Shown here one piece after another: positions 1 to 9,682 of a stretch of DNA of 48,997 nucleotides; position 1 is the first letter of the stretch, and each line of letters opens with the position of its first letter. The translations under genes and the position numbers were made by a program. The DNA is from a virus: positions 1 through 48,997 of the IMG/VR virus record IMGVR_UViG_3300021964_000114; one strand, given 5' to 3'. The notes beneath the pieces were generated by a model, which saw only the letters and a list, made by a program, of their open reading frames with translations, searched no databases and was not told where the DNA came from.

Positions 1-1
1 T

Positions 2-3000
2 AGAGATATAATACAACCATATCCACATGTTAATAGAGAAACTGGTGAGACAAATGCAAAGGCAAGAGAGCGATATGAGTTTATAATTTCTAATTTAACA
101 GAAGAAGAAAAGGATCAATTAGTAATAACATATATAGAAAATCCTGAAGCAGGAAAAACTAATGAACAATATCCTTATTTAGAAATTCCTGGTCAACCAG
201 AAAATCCTTTAATAGGAAGAATTAGAGGTAAAGCTGATATAGGGTTAAAATTTGGTAATGCTGAGACACTTAATAAAATCAATGGTAAACTTATTGATAA
301 TAACTTAGAACTATCAGATTCACCAGAAGGAATATTTGCCTATTTTAAAAATGATAATTATGAGTTTGAAGGTGTACCAGATCCTATAAACTTTACTATT
401 GATCAAGCTAAAAATGTAATTGACTTTAGCAAAATACAAGAAGGTAAGAATATTTCTGATGAACAAAAACTAGATATTATTATTAAATCTTTTGCAAAGA
501 ATAAATTACTTAGTACATCAGTAGCAGAATTAGCATCTCAGTATGATGGTAATATTCCTTTATCTGCATTATCAAAAAGTTTTACTTTAGATCAGTCAAT
601 TAACAATTTAATTCTTAATGCTGCTAAACCACAAAAAGCAGATAATTTAAAATATAATTCTTCAGATGAATCTGGTAATAAAGTTATAATTCAGATCCAA
701 GGAGAAGAAAAAAAGAAGTCTAAGATTGAACGTACAAATCTTCAAGATGCTGCAGCAATTCAACTTATAGATAGGGTTAACAAAGGTTTAAAAGAAGCTG
801 GTGAAATAGATGAAAATAATAATTTTACTAACCCTAATATTACTGAGAAGTATGCATTAGCTGTATTATTACCTGATGGGACATATAAACTTGTTCCATT
901 AAAACCTGAGAAACTGAGTGATGTTGAATTAAATCAACTATTTAATGATGTAGTTGATAGATCTGAAAAAACTAGAAATGAAAATTTAAATATTGAAATT
1001 ACTGATAAGACAACAGTAAAACAATTACAAAGTGCTAAACAAGAAGATGATGCTTTTAACAGTGATTTTAATTCAAAAGAAGTTCCAAGTAGATTATTTA
1101 TTAGTTCAAAAGCTGGAGGATATAGGTATGAATTACAGGTTACTTCTTGGGGTAATATAAACATACAACAAAGTAAAAAGGTTGGTCAAAAATATTCTAA
1201 AGTAAAAACAGTACAGTTAAAACCTGAAGAAGAGGTTGGATTAAAAACTCCTGAATCTAAAATAAAGGCTCTTATAGAAAAGTTTAATAAAGAAGTTGTA
1301 GAAGATCAAAAAATATCACTTGACAACTTTAGAAAATCTTTTCCAAGAGATGCTGGTGTTCAAGAGATTCTTGATAAAACAACAACTAATGTTCAGTATG
1401 ATGTTATTGCTAGACCAAGATTATTCATAAACGCTGATTCTGCAGAACAACAGGCTATTATAGATGCTTCAAAATCTACTAATAGTGAAAGTGTAAAAGC
1501 TCCAGTTGAATCTGCTCAAGCAGCTGTTGATAAACCTGAACCACAACAAGTAGAAAGAGTTGTTGAAGCTGCACCTGAGGTAGAAAGATTACGGGATTGG
1601 CAAATTCCTGTATCTGCACAAAAGTTTACCTTTAAAACATTTGAGGGTGAGGAACAATCGGGTCTTTTCATAACTAATATGGATGGTAGTAGAGATCTTC
1701 AAATGAAACTTGACGATGGTGAAATTTACAACCGAGTAAGAATTGCTAAAGACGTCACTCTTAGCAACGAAGAATATATTGGAAAATTATCAGACGTAGA
1801 CCAAGATGGTTTTACTGTTACAGATGTAGATATTAAAACAATAAGAAATCCTAAGACGGAGGAGCGTATGTCTAACAGACAACGTGAGGCTGCAGGATTA
1901 CCTGTCAGAGAAAAAGTTGAAGCCGAAGTTACTGAAGAATTTACACCTGATCAAAGATTAGAAAACTTAAAAGAACAACTTAATGTACTTAAAGCTGAAG
2001 TTACTAAAGATTTAACCGGTCCTGCTATAGCTAAAGCTATGAGGACAGATGAACGGGTAATTAAGTTAAAAGAAAAAATAAGAAAAGCAGAAGATGAATT
2101 AAATGCTGCAAATAAAATATTACCTGCAAATACAACTGAACAAGCTAATGCTGATATTGAAGAATTTAAATCTTGGGCTGCTCTAAATTTACCTGATTTT
2201 ATTACTATTGATGATATAAATACATTAGGTAATAACATGAAAGCTGGTGGTGTTCGTGTTGGTGCTTTTGCATTAGGTTTATATAATTTAGGTGGTGGTC
2301 TAACTATCAACGGTACTATATATACAGGAGCTACAAATCCATTTAAATATCATGAAGGATTTCATGCTGTATATAGATTACTTTTAACAGATGAACAACA
2401 AGCACAATATTTATCTATTGCTAGAAAAGAAGTTAGAGCTAAGTTAAGAAAAGAAGGTAAGAGCTATAGAAAAGAACTAGAAAGATTTAAAAACTCTGCA
2501 GATACATATTCTGATATGAGCGATTCAAGATTAGAAAAAGAATATCTTGAAGAATACATGGCTGATGAGTTTGAATTATTTAAACAAAATCCAAGATCTA
2601 CTAAAACAGATTCTAGTATTAAATCATTATTTAATAGAATATTAGAATGGATAAAAGCATTATTTAATTCATATACTAAGAATGAACTATTAACTCTTTT
2701 TGAAAATATAGATGCTGGTAAGTTTAGAACAGCTTCTGTAAAAAATAATAACTTTACTACAAATCTAATTGAAGGTGTATCTGTTGAAGCTAATGCATTA
2801 ATTCCACATGATTTTGTTAGTGAAACAAATAAAGATGGAGACCGTAATATAGGATATTTATATTTAGATAGTGCTATTGCAGAGCCAATGATTAGATCAA
2901 TAGCAGCTACATTTTTAACAGATGTTTCATCACAAACACAAGCAAAAAAATTAAGAGAACTTGAATCAAAGTTTAAAGAAGTTGAAGAAGTTGAAGACAT

Positions 3001-6000
3001 TACTCCAGAGGAAATTTTAAATAATGTTCTTGATGAGTTTGAGTGGCTTTATAGTTTAGATAATGAGATTAATGATGATAAATCTGATATTCAAAAAGAA
3101 CAACTTGAAAATGTTAGTAAATCATTTGAACTATACAGATCTGAGATTAAAAAAGATGTAAACTCATTACTTAGTATAATAACTAAACAAAGCGCAGATC
3201 AAGAATTTGATAATGAATTTTTTGAAAGTGAAGCCGGATTAAGAACTGTTGAGCAGTTTAATAAAGATGCATCAATGATTGGTGGATTTGCTAGTCTTGC
3301 TGAAGGTATAAGAGCTTATATAGCAACTACTACATTAGAGGATGTAGATTACTTTGGTAACAAAGAACTAAGCGAAGGTAGACCATTGATTGTTCCTGTT
3401 GAATTTATGGATGCTTATAACGGAATGTTAAAAGCTGTAAAGAACTTAAGTGATCCAAAAGAGATATTAAGGAACATGTATTACTTTGGTCAGGATAATC
3501 CAAATACAGGAGCTGTTGTAAATAGAATGCTATTAGATACTATTGGTGATAATGGCATTGAAGTTATAGAGTCTGATAATCCATTACCAGAAAAAATTAA
3601 AAATCCATTATTGCTTCAAAGTATATTAAAAGGTTTTGAAAACTTTAGAGTAAACTATTTATTCATGCAACGTGATGATACAGGTGGTTCTTTAATATAT
3701 TCAGCAGCAAATAGAGATGATGTTAACTCACAACTTTCAAGATGGTCACAAGCATGGGTGCAAGCATCTAAGAAAATTAAATCTGATAAAACTTTTAAAA
3801 ATGCAGCAATAAAAACAGCTAATAATTTTAGAGTTTATCTTGAAGGTACAGAAAAAATTGGAGATTTAGAATTAGATAAAGTATCTAAAGAGATATCACA
3901 AGATTTGTTTAACTATACTGGTATAAGATTAAGCAAAAAATATATTGCTTTTAGTATAGCGTATAATAGAGAATCAAGAACTCCAAAACAAGAAACTGAT
4001 TATAATGCTAATCAATATGTTTTACCTATAGACTCAGCAGATGTAGAACAGTTACAAAGATCTATAGAAAGTAATAGCGATATATTTGATCCTGGAATAG
4101 AAGGTATGTCTTCACGTTTAAATAAGATGAGTGAAAACAATGCTGAATTTGATGAAACAGTTGGTGCACCAGTATTTAAAAATCCAAATGGAGACTTAGT
4201 ATATGCTCATCAGCTTCCAACATTCCACTTAAAACAAGTTGAGGCGTTAAATAATACTGAAGAACTAAACGATCTTAGAGATGGATACTTAGAAAATAAT
4301 TATTTATTAAATGATCCGGCTTTTATAAAACTTTCAGATAAGAGTAAATTAAGAGTAACTAGAATTGCAGGTAGTTTAGTAGGAAAATTAAATGAGACCG
4401 AAGAGGAAATAAATGCAAGACTAACAGGTGTATCAGACAGAAGTGCATATGGAGACTTTACTCCTAGAGAACTTGTATTATCACTTTTAAATTTTTACAC
4501 TTCTAATTATAATACAAAGAGTGGTAAAGTTGAAACAGTTGAATATGAGGATAATTTAACAGATCAAACTATGACTGCAGCACTAGCTCCGGTTCTAATA
4601 AGAGTGATGGAGGCTTCAAATACTGGAGACTTATTATCACTTCCTGTTATAAAAACTGTAGAGTTAGTAAAAGGAAAAACTAAATTAACTGAAAAAGCAC
4701 TTAATATTTATTTAGAACAAATAGATAATGAGTTTAAAAGAATACAACGTGAGTCAAATTCTGAAACTAAATCTGAAGAAAGATTAGGTTATAATGATAC
4801 TGATACTGGAAGAGCATTTAAATTTCATAATACAGGACTATTATTAGATCAAGAGATCAAAGAAGGCCTAGAAGAAAAAGCAAAAACTAATTTTGATATA
4901 TCACTTAAAGAAGCATTATCATCATTAAATAAAACTGAAGGTCAATTTAAAAAAGATCTAGAGAAGAAATTAAATGATGAGTTTGAAAAGTTTGATCAGT
5001 TATTAGTAGAGTTAGGTGCAAAAGATTTAACAAGCAATGCAATTAATAAAGGTTTATCTTCTGCTCCAGAATTAAATTTAATTAATGATAAAGAATATAA
5101 TCTTAAACAAATATTCTTTAATGATTGGATTAATACTACAGCAATAAATGAAGTATTACTTGGAGATCAAGCTGTATCATTAAAAGATGCAGTTGATAGA
5201 ACTAAAAGAGGTAAAGGTCAAAATGGTGCTTTCTATAGTTCAGAAAGTAATTTTACAGCACCTGAGTATGGTATAAATCATCCTAATAAAGAGATTAGTT
5301 ATGTTGCTTTAGAAGAACCAATTGGAGTATCATCAATTGGTGGTAAGAGTATTGATAGAGCTGATGGTCAACTTTACATGACAACTAAAGCATTTAGATA
5401 TACAAGATTCGGTATTGGTAAACTTACAGCTGCACAAGCAGAATTATTAGATAGAGTTGAAAGAGGAGAGTATATTCCTTCTTACTCAATATTTGAACCT
5501 GGAGGTTATGTTTCAAATAAAGAAATGCTAAACAGTAAGAAGATGGTTTACTATGATGGTGAAACATACTTAAAGATGTCAGCATTTGTATTAACCCCTG
5601 AGTTAACTTCTAACCCTGATGGTACAGCTAAACCTTCCAGAGAAGCATTACACAATTTAAGAATCAAACTTGAAGCTATTGAAAAAGAAACAGACACAAT
5701 AGCCATGGCTTCTCCTCTAAGTGCTTCTAAAATGATGAAGCAAAAAGTAAATTCATTAACTACGCTTGATAATACAGAAGAGTTTGAAAATGGTTATTCT
5801 ACATTAGAAACAAAATACTTTGGATTACAAGTATTAAACCCATCTAATAAATTAGAAACAACAGATCCTACTCAAATTAAAGCTCTTGTTACTTCTGAAC
5901 AAGATGACTCTGTAGAAGTTGAAGGTCTTAATATGACTGTAGGTAAAATAAGAGAAGAATATAATAAGGCTACCAATAGAAGACTTGTTTTAAAATATAA

Positions 6001-9000
6001 AAATAACAGAAATCTTATTTTTACTTTTGATAAGGCAATGAAAGAAGTTGCTGAGTTTAAAATTACAGGTAAGATAACACCTAACTTATCTATATTTTTA
6101 GATTATGCTACTGAGTCACTTAAAGCTAGTAAGTCTAGTAGTAATCTTTTAGAGTTCTTTTCTAAACAAAACGGTGAACAAAAGTATAATTTAAATAACC
6201 CTATTACTGTAAATAAGTTTGAAGAATTATTTTTAAGCTTTTTTAGTAAAGGTGTATTATCAGAAAAAATTCCTGGAGAGACTTTATCTTTAGTTTCTGA
6301 TTTTGGCATGAGAATATACAGAAGAGTATATGAAGTAGATGCTGATGGTAATCCAGTTAGATCAGAAGTAATTAGAGAAAAGCAATGGGAAAAACTTGAA
6401 GATAAACCAGAAATATTTACTTTAAGTAATCTAACTAACGATGAAATACCTGCAGAAGGTATAGTAGTATTAGATAGATTAAGAACAGGTTTGATGGAAT
6501 ACACTAATCCTAAAGATCCTGAAACAGCTACAGGTCAACGATATAGTGAAAGTCTTGTTCCAGCACACCATGCATCTGTTAGAAATCTTATTGAAAATAC
6601 AGCTGCTGATATTCCTGAAGTTATATCAAAAATGTTTGCTGTACGTATACCTTCTCAAGATAATCACTCTACAATGAATGTAAAGCTTGTAGATTTCTTA
6701 CCTACTGTAAATGGTTCTAGTGCAATGTTCCCGCAAGAGTTGGTTGAGATAGCTGGATCCGACTTTGATATTGACAAGGTATTTACTCAGATAAAAGAAT
6801 TCTATGTAGAGGATAATAAATTTTATGAGTATGGAGCAACAGAAGGAAGAGAGTATAAAGACTACATAAAGTATGTAAATGAAAAAGTAAATGAGAATAC
6901 TCCATATGCTAAAGGATATAGACTATATGAGACCCAAGGTTTAAATATAGAAGATTCATACACAGATGCTGAAATGTTAGCTTTAAATGATTTAGGATTT
7001 ACTGATAAGTCTATAAAAGCTTTAACAGCATTAGGTCTTCCTGTAAGTAAAAAACAATATGAAGATTATACATCTAATTATGGAGAACCATATGAAGCAC
7101 CATACAATAATAAAATACTAGATTATAAGTATGCATTGATGGGTAATAAAGGTGTAACAGAAGCAAAAGAAGGAACACCTATATCATATACTCCTGCAGG
7201 TTTAGAAATATTAACAGATAAAGAAACTAAAACTGGAATACTAGAACTATTAGAAGAACTATTACCAGGATTGAAAGAAAAAAATAGAGAGGATAATGTA
7301 GATGTGGATAATATGCTTGGTAAGACTAAAGCATGGATGGCAAATAAAGGTGCTGCAATTGGAGCAATTGTATTACCTAACACATATCTAAGTTTATTAA
7401 CTGAGTATAAATTAGAACTAAAAGGACCAGCTCCTTTTTTAAATGGTAGAGCTTATACTGATTTTGGAGTATTAAACGAAATACTTGGTGATGGTACTAA
7501 AGGTGATAGAAAGCAAGATATAATATCTTCTTTAATTACTGCAATGACAGACAATGCTAAAGAAAGGCTAGCTGCAAAGTTAGGTTTAAATAGACATTCT
7601 CTTGGTATTGTTGCAAATGCTACAGCATTGGGTATACCACTTAAAACTAGTTTGTTACTTGTTAACAATCCATTGATAACATCTATATATGATCAAGCTT
7701 TTAATAAAAAAGAAAAGACAGATCCAGGTGTTAAAAATATTCTTAAACAACAAATTGATAATCTAACTGAAGTAAGGAAAATAAAACCTGCATTAATAAG
7801 TGATGATACATTAATAAACTACTATAATGAAGAGTTTCCTGTAGAAAAAACTGAAGAAGTTATAACCGAGGAAGCACCGGTAGAGGAAGTTGTTAAAGAA
7901 GATAAACCTAATGGAAGAGCTGATGATATAAAATTAGGTATTCTTTTAGAGTTCCAAAAACTACTTGACATTAAAGACTTTACATCTAAAATGTCTTCTG
8001 TTACTACATTATCTAATGGTCTAGGTAAAAATATGGCAGATATAAATAAAAGAGTAAACGATATATCTGATCTTTTTGCAAAAGAAGCACCTATAGATTT
8101 AAATAAAGTTTTCAGAGGTTCTACTTGGCAGTCTGGTTATCTAAAAATATTTGAACAATTTTATAATGATATAGCACCTGCTGCTTTTCTATCAGGTACA
8201 GAAAACTTTAGATCTATATTAAATGATTTATATAAGAGTATAAACACAAACACACTAGATTTCACTGAAGAAGTTGAATCTAAGATATCTAGAGATTTAT
8301 TATCTTATTTGACAATTAAGGCTTATCAGAAAAATAAATTAGATACCAATTCACAATCTGTAGCAACATTGAATAATTCTTATATATATCCTACTGTAGA
8401 AGGTGGACAATATAAAACTATCACTGATACTATAAATACATTAAGAGAACAGGAGGATTTAAAAGATAATTTCTTTGTTCAGAATTTTACAATAAGCAAT
8501 CCTGCTGATGATCAATCTAATACAACAGGTTTAGAATTACTTGAAGCAAATACTTTTAGAAATTTAAATCAAGCTCAAATGATTGATTTACAAACATCAT
8601 TTGCTAGATTATATGGCTCTGTTAAATATAAACAAGATGCTATAGATATAGTAAATTATATGATGGTTAAAGATGGATTACAAATAGGCTATGCATCTTT
8701 AATACAAGCTATCTCACCATTTATGATGGAACAATATTTAAATCATGTTGATACAGCATCTAATGCATTGAGAAGTAATAACAATGAACTTATTACATCT
8801 ACATTTGGATTAAACTTTGAAGATCTCAAATCTGAATTTATAGAAGGCTATTTACTATCTAATAGAAGTAATACTTTATTGAACAATTATAATTTTACTA
8901 CTACACTAACAGGTGATCTTATAAAACCTGAAAATGTAAATATAGTAGATAATACATTAAATGCTAAATCTGAAGATGTAAATCCTCTTTTTGTTCGTGT

Positions 9001-9676
9001 TACTGATACATTTGAAGGTAGAGATTTTACAAAAGTAACTTATAAAACATATAGACTTACAGGTGCAGATAAAGATACTGCTACATATACTGAAGTAGAA
9101 ACTGCAGGTTCTAATCAGCAGAATCCTATAGGATTTATGTTTGGTGATAGACCTACATATAATCAAGTAAGAGAGTATGTAAAAAGTAGAGAGAAGCAAG
9201 AAGATACGGTTGAGGAAGAACAGCAATTAGATAGAAAAGATCAAGTAAAGCAACGAGCTGCACAAGCATCAGGAGCTGATGTTGAAGCTAGTAGCGATGG
9301 TATTATTAAAATCAATGATAAAAATATTGCTGATATTACACCAACTGAAAAAAATCTTAAAGTTGAAAAAGTAGAAGAATATATGGATATTGATCCAGAT
9401 CTTATTGATGAACTTGATAATATTAATGAAGATGCTCAACAACTAACACCTGATCTATTTAATGAACTTCAAAAATTCAATGAAGAAATAAATGATAATT
9501 ATACAATCATTGAAAACTTTTGGGATAGTAATATACAATTTAACAAAGAGGTTAAAAATTCTCTAAGAGAAAATAATAATATATTATCTTTGGAAGACTT
9601 GATTAAAAAATATGAAGACGGTATTTATAAAGATCAAGAGGAGTTTGTAGAACAGATTAAAAAATGTAACTTATAA
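2..9676 (+). CDS. Giant virion RNA polymerase polyprotein (5' partial)
   Basis: The frame is open from the left edge without a stop: 3,224 codons are visible and the true start lies outside the window. The first in-frame ATG is only at 1679, which is not a credible start because the 559 codons before it read as ordinary protein in the same frame. The sequence GSDFDIDKVF (nt 6755-6784, catalytic DFDID at 6761-6775) matches the DxDxD metal-binding loop of crAss-like phage virion RNA polymerases, which are related to eukaryotic RNAi polymerases. An upstream stretch near nt 5120-5240 (NDWINTTAINE, then KGQNGA) fits the first double-psi barrel. A zincin motif HEGFH lies at nt 2351-2365, with an acidic EEYMADE at about 2549. 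An acidic, low-complexity linker lies near 7840-7910. The family is packaged in the virion and transcribes early genes after injection. The polymerase call is confident; the domain borders are not. Confidence 0.9.
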   Translation, partial: RDIIQPYPHVNRETGETNAKARERYEFIISNLTEEEKDQLVITYIENPEAGKTNEQYPYLEIPGQPENPLIGRIRGKADIGLKFGNAETLNKINGKLIDNNLELSDSPEGIFAYFKNDNYEFEGVPDPINFTIDQAKNVIDFSKIQEGKNISDEQKLDIIIKSFAKNKLLSTSVAELASQYDGNIPLSALSKSFTLDQSINNLILNAAKPQKADNLKYNSSDESGNKVIIQIQGEEKKKSKIERTNLQDAAAIQLIDRVNKGLKEAGEIDENNNFTNPNITEKYALAVLLPDGTYKLVPLKPEKLSDVELNQLFNDVVDRSEKTRNENLNIEITDKTTVKQLQSAKQEDDAFNSDFNSKEVPSRLFISSKAGGYRYELQVTSWGNINIQQSKKVGQKYSKVKTVQLKPEEEVGLKTPESKIKALIEKFNKEVVEDQKISLDNFRKSFPRDAGVQEILDKTTTNVQYDVIARPRLFINADSAEQQAIIDASKSTNSESVKAPVESAQAAVDKPEPQQVERVVEAAPEVERLRDWQIPVSAQKFTFKTFEGEEQSGLFITNMDGSRDLQMKLDDGEIYNRVRIAKDVTLSNEEYIGKLSDVDQDGFTVTDVDIKTIRNPKTEERMSNRQREAAGLPVREKVEAEVTEEFTPDQRLENLKEQLNVLKAEVTKDLTGPAIAKAMRTDERVIKLKEKIRKAEDELNAANKILPANTTEQANADIEEFKSWAALNLPDFITIDDINTLGNNMKAGGVRVGAFALGLYNLGGGLTINGTIYTGATNPFKYHEGFHAVYRLLLTDEQQAQYLSIARKEVRAKLRKEGKSYRKELERFKNSADTYSDMSDSRLEKEYLEEYMADEFELFKQNPRSTKTDSSIKSLFNRILEWIKALFNSYTKNELLTLFENIDAGKFRTASVKNNNFTTNLIEGVSVEANALIPHDFVSETNKDGDRNIGYLYLDSAIAEPMIRSIAATFLTDVSSQTQAKKLRELESKFKEVEEVEDITPEEILNNVLDEFEWLYSLDNEINDDKSDIQKEQLENVSKSFELYRSEIKKDVNSLLSIITKQSADQEFDNEFFESEAGLRTVEQFNKDASMIGGFASLAEGIRAYIATTTLEDVDYFGNKELSEGRPLIVPVEFMDAYNGMLKAVKNLSDPKEILRNMYYFGQDNPNTGAVVNRMLLDTIGDNGIEVIESDNPLPEKIKNPLLLQSILKGFENFRVNYLFMQRDDTGGSLIYSAANRDDVNSQLSRWSQAWVQASKKIKSDKTFKNAAIKTANNFRVYLEGTEKIGDLELDKVSKEISQDLFNYTGIRLSKKYIAFSIAYNRESRTPKQETDYNANQYVLPIDSADVEQLQRSIESNSDIFDPGIEGMSSRLNKMSENNAEFDETVGAPVFKNPNGDLVYAHQLPTFHLKQVEALNNTEELNDLRDGYLENNYLLNDPAFIKLSDKSKLRVTRIAGSLVGKLNETEEEINARLTGVSDRSAYGDFTPRELVLSLLNFYTSNYNTKSGKVETVEYEDNLTDQTMTAALAPVLIRVMEASNTGDLLSLPVIKTVELVKGKTKLTEKALNIYLEQIDNEFKRIQRESNSETKSEERLGYNDTDTGRAFKFHNTGLLLDQEIKEGLEEKAKTNFDISLKEALSSLNKTEGQFKKDLEKKLNDEFEKFDQLLVELGAKDLTSNAINKGLSSAPELNLINDKEYNLKQIFFNDWINTTAINEVLLGDQAVSLKDAVDRTKRGKGQNGAFYSSESNFTAPEYGINHPNKEISYVALEEPIGVSSIGGKSIDRADGQLYMTTKAFRYTRFGIGKLTAAQAELLDRVERGEYIPSYSIFEPGGYVSNKEMLNSKKMVYYDGETYLKMSAFVLTPELTSNPDGTAKPSREALHNLRIKLEAIEKETDTIAMASPLSASKMMKQKVNSLTTLDNTEEFENGYSTLETKYFGLQVLNPSNKLETTDPTQIKALVTSEQDDSVEVEGLNMTVGKIREEYNKATNRRLVLKYKNNRNLIFTFDKAMKEVAEFKITGKITPNLSIFLDYATESLKASKSSSNLLEFFSKQNGEQKYNLNNPITVNKFEELFLSFFSKGVLSEKIPGETLSLVSDFGMRIYRRVYEVDADGNPVRSEVIREKQWEKLEDKPEIFTLSNLTNDEIPAEGIVVLDRLRTGLMEYTNPKDPETATGQRYSESLVPAHHASVRNLIENTAADIPEVISKMFAVRIPSQDNHSTMNVKLVDFLPTVNGSSAMFPQELVEIAGSDFDIDKVFTQIKEFYVEDNKFYEYGATEGREYKDYIKYVNEKVNENTPYAKGYRLYETQGLNIEDSYTDAEMLALNDLGFTDKSIKALTALGLPVSKKQYEDYTSNYGEPYEAPYNNKILDYKYALMGNKGVTEAKEGTPISYTPAGLEILTDKETKTGILELLEELLPGLKEKNREDNVDVDNMLGKTKAWMANKGAAIGAIVLPNTYLSLLTEYKLELKGPAPFLNGRAYTDFGVLNEILGDGTKGDRKQDIISSLITAMTDNAKERLAAKLGLNRHSLGIVANATALGIPLKTSLLLVNNPLITSIYDQAFNKKEKTDPGVKNILKQQIDNLTEVRKIKPALISDDTLINYYNEEFPVEKTEEVITEEAPVEEVVKEDKPNGRADDIKLGILLEFQKLLDIKDFTSKMSSVTTLSNGLGKNMADINKRVNDISDLFAKEAPIDLNKVFRGSTWQSGYLKIFEQFYNDIAPAAFLSGTENFRSILNDLYKSINTNTLDFTEEVESKISRDLLSYLTIKAYQKNKLDTNSQSVATLNNSYIYPTVEGGQYKTITDTINTLREQEDLKDNFFVQNFTISNPADDQSNTTGLELLEANTFRNLNQAQMIDLQTSFARLYGSVKYKQDAIDIVNYMMVKDGLQIGYASLIQAISPFMMEQYLNHVDTASNALRSNNNELITSTFGLNFEDLKSEFIEGYLLSNRSNTLLNNYNFTTTLTGDLIKPENVNIVDNTLNAKSEDVNPLFVRVTDTFEGRDFTKVTYKTYRLTGADKDTATYTEVETAGSNQQNPIGFMFGDRPTYNQVREYVKSREKQEDTVEEEQQLDRKDQVKQRAAQASGADVEASSDGIIKINDKNIADITPTEKNLKVEKVEEYMDIDPDLIDELDNINEDAQQLTPDLFNELQKFNEEINDNYTIIENFWDSNIQFNKEVKNSLRENNNILSLEDLIKKYEDGIYKDQEEFVEQIKKCNL

Positions 9677-9682
9677 TAAACT

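Noticed and set aside
2464-3000. 178-codon leftward ORF inside the polymerase gene
   Set aside because: Shadow frame of a strongly supported gene with Ser/Leu-rich antisense composition.
1679-9676. ATG 1679 as start of the polymerase gene
   Set aside because: The frame upstream is open to the edge with normal protein composition, so the gene is 5' partial and this ATG is internal.
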